Shown here: positions 1 through 4,998 of the stretch, one piece after another
Layout of the letters: the number at the start of each line of letters is the position of its first letter
Position numbering within the stretch: position 1 is the stretch's first letter
NCBI GenBank assembly: GCA_028292565.1
Contig: JAQGMD010000007.1
Coordinates: 1 to 5,457 of the forward strand
DNA length: 5,457 bases
From: Burkholderia sp.
Lineage (GTDB): Bacteria > Pseudomonadota > Gammaproteobacteria > Burkholderiales > Burkholderiaceae
Direction: 5' to 3'
Position numbers and translations under genes: made by a program
The notes under the pieces: generated by a model
What the model saw: the letters and a program-made list of their open reading frames with translations, nothing else
Told to the model about the DNA's origin: nothing
The model's database searches: none

Positions 1-711
1 CGTATCGACTCCGGCAGCAGGCGCGTTGTGCGTCACATGAACTGCGATCGGAAAGCCGTGCCACAGCACGCGCAATTGTTCGAGCGCTTCGATCTGCTCC
101 AGGGGCGACAACTCCAGTTTGGGATAGGCTTGCAAGAACGTGTTGCTGTAAGCATAAAGCCCGATATGCCGCAGCGGTTGATAGCCGGGCGGAACAGCTT
201 CTTTTGATTGCGCAAAGCCATCGCGGTGCCAGGGAATCGTTGCACGGGAAAAATAGAGCGCCCTGCCCGTCTTGTCGAGCACTACCTTCACCACATTCGG
301 ATTGAACACTTCGACTATGTCGACTATTGGATGCGCGGCGGTCGCCATCGGAACGCTATCGGAAATCAGCGCCGCGGTTGCGGCAATCAGGTCTGGATCG
401 ATCAGCGGCTCATCGCCTTGCACGTTGACGACCACTGCGTTCGGTGGAAGCCCCATAGCGGCTGCCACTTCCGCAATACGGTCGGTGCCGGAAGGATGAT
501 CTGCACGGGTCATCAATGCTTTTACGCCGTGCCGGTCGCACGCACTGACTATGTCGGCGTGATCGGTGGCGACGACGATGTGCGCGGCGCCCGATAGCGC
601 GGCCCGCTCAGCGACGCGGACCACCATAGGCTTGCCCCCGATGTCCGCAAGCGGCTTGTTAGGCAGGCGGGTAGATGCAAGGCGGGCGGGAATAATGACG
701 GTAAAAGACAT
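1..711 (-). CDS. kdsB: 3-deoxy-manno-octulosonate cytidylyltransferase (CMP-Kdo synthetase), C-terminus cut by window edge
   Basis: KdsB transfers CMP from CTP to Kdo, giving the activated sugar used by the Kdo transferase on lipid IVA; it is a soluble cytosolic enzyme. The frame is open from the ATG at 709-711 to base 1, giving 237 residues of a family that is usually about 245-260 long, so only a short C-terminal tail is missing. Visible motifs are the nucleotide-binding N-terminus [15 protein letters not shown] (residues 7-21), SGTDRIAEV (74-82), NVQGDEPLI with the metal-binding Asp100 (96-104), and RHIGLYAY (181-188). The last residues visible are GVDT, whose Asp is the likely second metal ligand. 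The ribosome site is weak: only an A-rich AAAAGAAAA stretch precedes the ATG. The gene lies 45 nt downstream of the Trm112-like gene on the same strand, with a small hairpin in that gap, and is probably cotranscribed with it. Confidence 0.96.
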   Translation of the reverse strand, partial: MSFTVIIPARLASTRLPNKPLADIGGKPMVVRVAERAALSGAAHIVVATDHADIVSACDRHGVKALMTRADHPSGTDRIAEVAAAMGLPPNAVVVNVQGDEPLIDPDLIAATAALISDSVPMATAAHPIVDIVEVFNPNVVKVVLDKTGRALYFSRATIPWHRDGFAQSKEAVPPGYQPLRHIGLYAYSNTFLQAYPKLELSPLEQIEALEQLRVLWHGFPIAVHVTHNAPAAGVDT

Positions 712-731
712 TTTTCTTTTGTTTCAGATTT

Positions 732-749
732 GCCCTGCGCGAGCAGGGC
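732..749 (-). other. Small hairpin in the Trm112-kdsB gap
   Basis: GCCCTGC (732-738) and GCAGGGC (743-749) form a perfect 7-bp, GC-rich stem with a 4-nt loop. It lies a few bases past the stop of the Trm112-like gene and about 20 nt before the kdsB ATG. In the kdsB-sense direction no T-tract follows (the next bases are AAATCTG), so it does not look like an intrinsic terminator. It could be an mRNA processing or stabilising structure, or have no function. Confidence 0.4.
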
Positions 750-756
750 CACGCGC

Positions 757-951
757 TCACGGCGTAGTGGACGCCGAGCCCGGCGCAGCATTCAGGTCAC
801 GTGCTTCATCGGCCCACATGATCGGAATGCCGTCACGGATCGGGTACGCGAGCTTGTCCGGCTTGCAGATCAGCTCCTGTGCGTTTTTATCGTAGTCGAG
901 CGGGCCCTTGCAGATCGGGCAAACCAGGATATCAAGCAGGCGGGAATCCAC
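757..951 (-). CDS. Trm112/YcaR-family small zinc-ribbon protein
   Basis: This is a 64-residue protein, close in length and sequence character to enterobacterial YcaR, the small protein encoded between lpxK and kdsB. Features are [15 protein letters not shown] at the N-terminus with Cys11 and Cys14, a third Cys at 29 in QELICK, and the family signature [10 protein letters not shown] (34-43). Eukaryotic Trm112 is a partner and activator of methyltransferases; the role of the bacterial short forms is not settled, so no reaction is assigned. I chose the GTG start at 949-951: a GGAG (959-962) lies 7 nt upstream, and the protein then begins MDSRLLDIL, matching the family. The in-frame ATG at 964-966 would add five residues and overlaps that ribosome site. 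The gene overlaps the end of lpxK by 20 nt, suggesting translational coupling. The C-terminal tail after residue 50 is low in complexity and probably disordered. Confidence 0.9.
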   Translation of the reverse strand: MDSRLLDILVCPICKGPLDYDKNAQELICKPDKLAYPIRDGIPIMWADEARDLNAAPGSASTTP

Positions 952-1963
952 GACATTTCTCCACAATTTGTTCGGCCAGCGCTTTGTCTATGCGCGCTGT
1001 CACAGGCACGACCCAGATGCGCGGGTCATTTCTCAGTGCATCAATTCGGCTACATTTTACTGCATCCTTCTCTGTGATCAGGATGACATCGGCCTGGAGG
1101 CCTTTAAATAGATTTTCGGAAAAATCGTAATGATCCGGCAAGGGCATTTCCTCGAAGACCAGTCCGGCACCGCGCAGCGTCGCAAAGAACCGCGCCGGAT
1201 TGCCGATTCCGGCGGCGGCGACGATGCGCGGACCGTTGGCGTGGACTCCGTTCAAGGCCATTGACTGCGAGCGATCGGACAAGCGTTCGGCCACTTCACC
1301 GACTAACTGCATGCGCACCGCGTCCAACGGAATTCCGTTAGGAAGCCGCTCGGCGTTTACTACGGTAAAGTCTCGACGGCGCGATGCCGGTTCGCGTAGC
1401 GGCCCGGCGGGAAGCAACCAGCCGTTGCCATTGCCCCGTGCATCGCACATCACGATTTCGAGGTCCCGTGCGAGAGCATAGTGTTGCAGGCCATCGTCGG
1501 ACACGATCAGGTTCACGTTGGGATACGCCTGAAGCAGCTCCTTTGCCGCGGCCGCCCGATTGCGTCCCACCACCACCGGACACTTGCCTCGCATTGCGAT
1601 CAGGATCGGCTCATCACCGACTTCCCCGGGTGCGGAATCGGGGCTCACAGTCTGCGGCACATCATTTTTCGCGCCATAACCACGGGAAATGACGCCCGGC
1701 ACATACCCGGCATGCCGCAACGATTCAACCAGCCAGATCGTGAATGGCGTTTTGCCGGTGCCCCCAACGAACACGTTGCCGACCACGATCACCGGGACCG
1801 GCAAGCGTACGGACCTCAACAGACCGACTGCATACAATGCGCGCCGCGCAGCCGTCAGCGTCAGGAATACCAGCGAAACGGGCAACAACATCCATGCGAG
1901 AAATCCGCGCCGCATCCAGGCGCGCGTCAGAACAGGTTCAAGCGGCGATTGTTGAGAAGACAA
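932..1963 (-). CDS. lpxK: Tetraacyldisaccharide 4'-kinase (lipid A 4'-kinase)
   Basis: LpxK phosphorylates the 4' position of the tetraacyldisaccharide 1-phosphate, giving lipid IVA, at the inner face of the cytoplasmic membrane. The 343-residue length is normal. An N-terminal hydrophobic segment (about residues 21-38, [15 protein letters not shown]) is the membrane anchor. The P-loop is [12 protein letters not shown] (62-73), followed by SRGYG (93-97), GDEP (116-119), DDGLQH (156-161) in the Walker-B region, GIGNPARFF (252-260), DHYDFS (277-282) and TEKDAVK (297-303). The start is TTG at 1961-1963, preceded by AAGGA (1973-1977) 9 nt upstream. An in-frame TAA at 1997-1999 leaves no upstream ATG or GTG, and the next ATG (residue 17) would remove residues just before the anchor. 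It heads the lpxK-Trm112-kdsB cluster and lies behind the exbBD terminator, so it probably has its own promoter; I see no convincing -35/-10 pair. Confidence 0.96.
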   Translation of the reverse strand: MSSQQSPLEPVLTRAWMRRGFLAWMLLPVSLVFLTLTAARRALYAVGLLRSVRLPVPVIVVGNVFVGGTGKTPFTIWLVESLRHAGYVPGVISRGYGAKNDVPQTVSPDSAPGEVGDEPILIAMRGKCPVVVGRNRAAAAKELLQAYPNVNLIVSDDGLQHYALARDLEIVMCDARGNGNGWLLPAGPLREPASRRRDFTVVNAERLPNGIPLDAVRMQLVGEVAERLSDRSQSMALNGVHANGPRIVAAAGIGNPARFFATLRGAGLVFEEMPLPDHYDFSENLFKGLQADVILITEKDAVKCSRIDALRNDPRIWVVPVTARIDKALAEQIVEKCRGFPPA

Positions 1964-1972
1964 GCGTGTGGT

Positions 1973-1977
1973 TCCTT
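1973..1977 (-). promoter_or_regulatory. Ribosome binding site supporting the TTG start of lpxK
   Basis: AAGGA on the minus strand lies 9 nt before the TTG at 1961-1963. It is the only good Shine-Dalgarno match between the upstream in-frame stop (1997-1999) and the family-conserved N-terminus. Confidence 0.65.
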
Positions 1978-2050
1978 GCCCTCGTTGCAGGGCGGGTTAC
2001 TTTAAGTGCCGGAAGTTTATCCTGACTATGCGTTGCACGGAAGGCATCAC

Positions 2051-2086
2051 GAAAAAACCAAGGGCAGGGTCTGCCGGACCCTGCCC
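2051..2086 (-). terminator. Rho-independent terminator of the exbB-exbD pair
   Basis: On the minus strand GGGCAGGGTC, loop CGGCA and GACCCTGCCC form a perfect 10-bp GC-rich stem with a 5-nt loop (2062-2086), followed after TTGG by six T residues (2052-2057). This is a textbook intrinsic terminator. It starts about 35 nt past the exbD stop and about 90 nt before the lpxK start, so it should separate exbBD transcription from the lpxK cluster, at least partly. On the plus strand the hairpin lacks a T-tract. Confidence 0.9.
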
Positions 2087-2121
2087 CGTTGCGCGGCATC
2101 ATTCCGATGCCTGTCACATGA

Positions 2122-2556
2122 TCACTTCTTCCCGCTGGTCTGCGCGGCAAATGTGACTTTGTCAAAACCCGCCAGACGGGCCGCCTCCAGCACATTGATG
2201 ACGGACTGGTGCGCGGCCGTGGCATCGGCGTTGATGATGACCACCGCCTCTTTAACAGCTTTGCCGCTTGCTTTTGACACGCTGTTCAACTCTTCTGCCA
2301 GACCGGCTGCATCGCGCGCCGCGATGCGGGTATTGTTGACCGCATAACGCCCTTGCGAATCAACACCGACATTGATCTCGTACGGCTGCTCCATTGCCTT
2401 TTCAGCATCGGCGGTCGGCAGCGTAATCTGCAGTGCGGTGAATTTGCTATAGGTTGTGGTGACCATCAGGAAGATCAGGATCACCAGCAATACATCGATG
2501 AACGGAATCAGGTTGATTTCCGGATCTTCGCGGCCTTTGCCTCTGCGAAAGTTCAT
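2122..2556 (-). CDS. exbD: ExbD/TolR-family energy-transducing membrane protein
   Basis: ExbD/TolR proteins pair with ExbB/TolQ to form an inner-membrane, proton-driven motor that energises a TonB- or TolA-type partner. This 144-residue protein has the expected layout: a short basic cytoplasmic N-terminus (NFRRGKGREDPEINLIP), one transmembrane helix (about residues 17-36) carrying the essential Asp21 in PFIDVLLVILIFLMVTT, and a periplasmic domain ending in the conserved pattern AVVIINADATAAHQSVINVL (104-123) and GFDKVTF (130-136). The ATG at 2554-2556 is preceded by AGAGG (2563-2567) 6 nt upstream. It follows exbB by only 15 nt and ends shortly before a strong terminator, so the two form one operon. 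No tonB or tolA is in view, so an iron-uptake, Tol-Pal or other role cannot be decided; the ExbD name is by similarity. Confidence 0.92.
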   Translation of the reverse strand: MNFRRGKGREDPEINLIPFIDVLLVILIFLMVTTTYSKFTALQITLPTADAEKAMEQPYEINVGVDSQGRYAVNNTRIAARDAAGLAEELNSVSKASGKAVKEAVVIINADATAAHQSVINVLEAARLAGFDKVTFAAQTSGKK

Positions 2557-2571
2557 TCAGCGCCTCTTCCG

Positions 2572-3177
2572 TTACTTACGATCGCCGTGCACCGTATCGA
2601 CGAATTTCACGGCTTGCTGTTCCATGTCGACGATGAAGCTGTCGACCAGCGCGCGGAAATGGCGATAGAAAACCAGTGTCGGCATCGCAATCGCCAGGCC
2701 GAAGCCGGTGTTGTACAGCGCGACGGAAATACCGTGGGCAAGTTGAGCGGGATTGGTGCCGCCTGCGTCCGTCGAGCCGAAAATCTCAATCATGCCGACG
2801 ACCGTGCCGAACAGACCCATCAACGGCGCCAGGGTCGCAATGGTGCCGAGCGTGGTCAGAAAGCGCTCCAGGTCGTGCGCAGTACCTCGACCGGCTTCCT
2901 CGATGGATTCCTTCATCACCTCACGCGGCGCGTTGACGTTGCGCAGGCCCGCTGACAGCACGCGGCCCAGCGGAGAATTGCTTTCGAGGTTTTTGACGAT
3001 CTCGGGCGTGATCTTGCCGTTGTGATAAACGCGGACGACTTCGTCAAGCAGATTCAAGGGCAGTAATCGCTGTCGGCGAAGGTACAATATTCGTTCGATG
3101 ATGAGGGCTAATGCGATTACGGATGCGATCAGCAGCGGCCAGATCGGCCAGCCTGCGGATTGGATGATGGCGAGCAA
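2572..3177 (-). CDS. exbB: ExbB/TolQ/MotA-family proton channel protein
   Basis: This is the polytopic partner of ExbD in the proton-driven complex of the inner membrane. The 201 residues contain three predicted membrane helices (about 11-30, 108-132 and 149-171) and a cytoplasmic segment between the first two, as in the short ExbB/TolQ forms. The second helix carries the signature LAPLMGLFGTVVGMIEIF (116-133), keeping the channel-lining Thr125. The third reads GISVALYNTGFGLAIAMP; against GIAEALLATAIGL of E. coli ExbB the Thr is kept (Thr157) but the conserved Glu is replaced by Val152. The start is TTG at 3175-3177: a strong AAGGAG (3184-3189) sits 6 nt upstream, an in-frame TGA at 3199-3201 rules out earlier starts, and the next ATG is far inside the gene. 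It is the first gene of the two-gene operon with exbD and is divergent from xseA. Confidence 0.93.
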   Translation of the reverse strand: MLAIIQSAGWPIWPLLIASVIALALIIERILYLRRQRLLPLNLLDEVVRVYHNGKITPEIVKNLESNSPLGRVLSAGLRNVNAPREVMKESIEEAGRGTAHDLERFLTTLGTIATLAPLMGLFGTVVGMIEIFGSTDAGGTNPAQLAHGISVALYNTGFGLAIAMPTLVFYRHFRALVDSFIVDMEQQAVKFVDTVHGDRK

Positions 3178-3183
3178 AACAGG

Positions 3184-3189
3184 CTCCTT
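3184..3189 (-). promoter_or_regulatory. Strong ribosome binding site deciding the TTG start of exbB
   Basis: AAGGAG on the minus strand is complementary to the 16S rRNA 3' end and lies 6 nt before TTG at 3175-3177. With the upstream in-frame stop at 3199-3201 it makes the TTG start nearly certain. Confidence 0.85.
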
Positions 3190-3238
3190 GGAACAAAATC
3201 AGTTGGGATGCAGAATGTATCGCTTTGAGCCGCCGCGA

Positions 3239-3256
3239 GCAAGCACTCGCAAGCAC
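3239..3256. repeat. Short tandem direct repeat GCAAGCAC in the exbB leader
   Basis: GCAAGCAC occurs at 3239-3246 and again at 3249-3256, separated by two bases. The first copy overlaps a small potential hairpin, GCGAG (3235-3239) with CTCGC (3246-3250). It lies about 60 nt upstream of the exbB start, inside its probable 5' leader. It is short enough to be coincidental. Confidence 0.35.
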
Positions 3257-3277
3257 CAGGTTGAGAGCTGTGCGGAT

Positions 3278-3327
3278 TTGCCCACAACCCAGTTCTGCAC
3301 AGGCGTTGTGGATAACAATGTGAACAA
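3278..3327. promoter_or_regulatory. Cluster of DnaA-box-like 9-mers
   Basis: TGTGGATAA at 3307-3315 is a perfect DnaA box (TTATCCACA) on the minus strand. TGTGAACAA at 3319-3327 (TTGTTCACA on the minus strand) and TTCTGCACA at 3293-3301 (plus) both fit the relaxed TTNTNCACA pattern. TTGCCCACA at 3278-3286 (plus) has two mismatches to the consensus. The two plus-strand sites face the two minus-strand sites. CCACAAC (3282-3288) and GTTGTGG (3305-3311) are also a 7-bp inverted repeat. The sites suggest DnaA binding for regulation or titration; actual binding is inferred. Confidence 0.5.
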
Positions 3328-3385
3328 CTACTTCCGTTTCACCAGGAGTGCTTGATTTATAAGCGCTTCCCCTTGCTGTTCAGAA

Positions 3386-3414
3386 ATGATACATGTTTCG
3401 ATTACCGTCTTAAA
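3386..3414 (-). promoter_or_regulatory. Possible sigma-70-type promoter for exbBD (weak)
   Basis: On the minus strand TATCAT (3386-3391, 5 of 6 to TATAAT) follows TTTAAG (3409-3414, 3 of 6 to TTGACA) with a 17-nt spacer. A second candidate nearer exbB is TATAAA (3356-3361) with TTCTGA (3380-3385) and an 18-nt spacer. Either would transcribe through the DnaA-box cluster and give a leader of roughly 170-200 nt. The AT-rich setting makes chance matches likely. Confidence 0.25.
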
Positions 3415-3512
3415 TCAATGACTTAGGAAAAACTTTTGCCGGGCGCGCTCGTTTATGACAGCAAAATGACGTATTTACGCGCCTGTGGACAGCTTTTCCC
3501 CTGAAAGACCGC

Positions 3513-4874
3513 ATGAATCCTAGCGATAGTAAAGAGAACACAATAAATACGCCGGCCATGTTGACAGTTTCGGCCCTCAACCAGTCGGTAGCACGCATGT
3601 TGGAGCGCAATTTCCCTCTGACCTGGGTGTCGGGCGAAATTTCCAACTTCACGCGCGCGACGTCCGGACACTGGTACTTCACGCTCAAGGATGACGCCGC
3701 ACAGGTGCGCGCCGTGATGTTTCGAGGCCGCGCGCAATTCGCCGGCTTCATGCCGCGTGAAGGCGACAAGGTCGAGGTGCGCGCGTTGGTAACACTGTAC
3801 GCGCCACGCGGCGATTACCAGTTGAGCGTCGAAGCAATTCGCCGTGCCGGTGTCGGCAACCTGTACGAAGCCTTCCTTCAGTTGAAGGAAAAGCTCAATG
3901 CGGAAGGCTTGTTCGACCCGCTGCGCAAACGCACGTTGCCAATCTTTGCCAAGACCATCGGCATAGTCACGAGCCTGCAGGCGGCCGCTCTTCGCGACAT
4001 CCTGACCACGCTGCGCCGCCGGGCCCCGCATGTGAATGTGATCCTGTACCCCACTCCCGTGCAAGGCGAAGGTGCGGCGCAGAAAATCGCACAGGCGATC
4101 AATACCGCCTCGGCCAGGGGCGAGTGCGAAGTGCTGCTGGTTTGCCGGGGCGGCGGCAGCATCGAAGACTTGTGGTCGTTCAATGAGGAAGTGGTTGCGC
4201 GCGCGATCGTGAATTGCGCGATGCCTGTCGTGTCCGGAGTCGGTCACGAGACTGATTTTACGATCGCGGATTTCGCCGCGGACCTGCGCGCGCCGACCCC
4301 GACCGCCGCCGCAGAGATGGCCGCAGCTCCCCGCACCGACTGGCTGGCGACGCTGGAAGCGCATGCCGACGACCTGAAGCGCGCCATGCATCGCCTGTTA
4401 TCAAACGCATCGCAGACGGTGGACTGGATGTCGCGCCGTCTGGTAAGTCCTTTGGCCTACATCGCCCATGAGCGGACGAAGCTGCGAGGTTTGCAGGTAA
4501 ACCTCGCGCATGCCACTCGCACGCCTCTCAACCGCGCCCGATATGCACTGACCCATTTGCAGACCCGGTTGGGCGGACAGATACCGAATGTCGCGGCACG
4601 CCGAAGCCGCGTCAATGAGCAGGCCCGGCGCATGGCAGCGCTGACATCTTCGCAAACGGCATTGCGCAGGCAGGCACTTGCCGCCCTTACAGCGCAGCTC
4701 GAATTGCTGAATCCACAGCGCACCCTTGAGCGCGGTTACGCAATGGTGATCGATCGCAAGGGCAAACTGGTGCGCTCGCCCGCCGAATTGCAACCGCGGC
4801 AAACGGTGACCGTGCGGTTGGCGGAAGGCACTGCAGAGGTGGGGATTGCAAGCGTCCAACCATCGTTGGACTGA
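3513..4874 (+). CDS. xseA: Exodeoxyribonuclease VII large subunit
   Basis: XseA is the catalytic subunit of exonuclease VII, which degrades single-stranded DNA from both ends to short oligonucleotides and takes part in repair; it works in the cytoplasm with several copies of the small subunit XseB, whose gene is not in this window. The 453-residue length is normal. An N-terminal OB-fold (about 17-110) includes [20 protein letters not shown] and [13 protein letters not shown]. The catalytic region follows, with IGIVTS (149-154), [13 protein letters not shown] (212-224) and [20 protein letters not shown] (240-259), then APTPTAAAE (260-268). A long helical, probably coiled segment (about 272-395) precedes the conserved C-terminal [13 protein letters not shown] (400-412). 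The ATG at 3513 has only a weak GAAAG ribosome site; the ATG at 3558, starting MLTVSALNQ at the conserved part, is a possible alternative. It is transcribed away from exbB and ends 124 nt before sodB. Confidence 0.96.
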   Translation: MNPSDSKENTINTPAMLTVSALNQSVARMLERNFPLTWVSGEISNFTRATSGHWYFTLKDDAAQVRAVMFRGRAQFAGFMPREGDKVEVRALVTLYAPRGDYQLSVEAIRRAGVGNLYEAFLQLKEKLNAEGLFDPLRKRTLPIFAKTIGIVTSLQAAALRDILTTLRRRAPHVNVILYPTPVQGEGAAQKIAQAINTASARGECEVLLVCRGGGSIEDLWSFNEEVVARAIVNCAMPVVSGVGHETDFTIADFAADLRAPTPTAAAEMAAAPRTDWLATLEAHADDLKRAMHRLLSNASQTVDWMSRRLVSPLAYIAHERTKLRGLQVNLAHATRTPLNRARYALTHLQTRLGGQIPNVAARRSRVNEQARRMAALTSSQTALRRQALAALTAQLELLNPQRTLERGYAMVIDRKGKLVRSPAELQPRQTVTVRLAEGTAEVGIASVQPSLD

Positions 4875-4887
4875 ATTCCGTCGGGTT

Positions 4888-4909
4888 CCCATGCCTCTTT
4901 GGGCATGGG
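4888..4909 (+). terminator. Hairpin just after xseA, possible terminator without a T-tract
   Basis: CCCATGCC (4888-4895) and GGCATGGG (4902-4909) form a perfect 8-bp stem with a 6-nt loop, 13 nt after the xseA stop. The bases that follow (TCAATGACGG) are not a T-tract, so it is not a classic intrinsic terminator. It may protect the mRNA 3' end or assist factor-dependent termination before sodB. Confidence 0.4.
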
Positions 4910-4923
4910 TCAATGACGGTACC

Positions 4924-4942
4924 GATGCAGGCAAACTGCATC
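4924..4942. promoter_or_regulatory. 19-bp palindrome upstream of the sodB -10 element, possible operator
   Basis: GATGCAG (4924-4930) and CTGCATC (4936-4942) are perfect 7-bp inverted arms around GCAAA. The site covers the expected -35/spacer zone of the probable sodB promoter, where a repressor would act. The outer arms, GATGCA-N7-TGCATC, match in sequence and spacing the ends of the NsrR site (GATGYATTTNAAATRCATC), but the centre does not have its T/A runs. The regulator is therefore not assigned. It could also fold as an RNA hairpin if xseA transcripts read through. Confidence 0.4.
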
Positions 4943-4947
4943 CGTCT

Positions 4948-4953
4948 TACAAT
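4948..4953 (+). promoter_or_regulatory. Probable -10 element of the sodB promoter
   Basis: TACAAT matches TATAAT in 5 of 6 positions and lies 45 nt before the sodB ATG, giving a short leader of about 40 nt. No good -35 hexamer stands 16-18 nt upstream, where the palindrome lies, so the promoter may need an activator or be intrinsically weak. Confidence 0.45.
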
Positions 4954-4998
4954 AAAGGGCTTTCAAAAAATACATCACCCTACAGAAAGGACGCCATC

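Larger units (their letters stand above)
3178..3512. other. Divergent intergenic region between exbB and xseA
   Basis: This 335-nt non-coding gap must hold the promoters of both exbBD (minus) and xseA (plus). It is visibly more AT-rich than its surroundings in its middle part (about 3335-3440). It contains a DnaA-box-like cluster (3278-3327), a further 7/9 box-like site (3484-3492), a short direct repeat (3239-3256) and weak promoter-like elements facing exbB. I found no convincing xseA promoter, no tRNA, and no small gene with a credible ribosome site. Confidence 0.7.

Noticed and set aside
208..597. Open frames on the plus strand opposite the left-edge gene
   Set aside because: The minus-strand frame from 711 to 1 translates to an unmistakable KdsB, so these are shadows.
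1481..2005. Open frame of 174 codons on the plus strand opposite lpxK
   Set aside because: It is antisense to lpxK, with no family resemblance and His/Arg/Gln-rich composition; a shadow of lpxK codon bias.
2353..2955. Open frame of 200 codons on the plus strand across exbD and exbB
   Set aside because: It crosses two well-supported opposite-strand genes and their 15-nt gap, and the translation is a low-information His/Arg/Gln/Ala-rich sequence.
3307..3327. Resemblance of GTGGATAACAA to part of a lac-type operator
   Set aside because: The shared GGATAACAA string lacks the matching left half-site, and the stretch is better explained as two DnaA-box-like 9-mers in tandem.
3386..3402. Possible Fur-type operator in the exbB upstream region (GAAATGATACATGTTTC area)
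   Set aside because: Only GAAA/TTTC arms and an off-centre ACATGT are symmetric; it does not carry the repeated GATAAT hexamers of a Fur site, so iron control cannot be claimed from the sequence.
3472..3483. Short palindrome CGTA-TT-TACG upstream of xseA
   Set aside because: Four-base arms are too short to stand out from chance, and no promoter is placed around it.
3661..3998. Unusual SLQAAAL in place of the commoner SPTGAA pattern in XseA
   Set aside because: All surrounding and downstream motifs are intact, and such variation is likely typical of betaproteobacterial XseA rather than a loss of function.
3453..4391. Long open frame (312 codons) on the minus strand opposite xseA
   Set aside because: It lies antisense to a clearly recognised xseA, its translation is rich in Arg, His, Gly and Ala with no recognisable domain, and it is the kind of frame GC-rich codon bias produces on the opposite strand.
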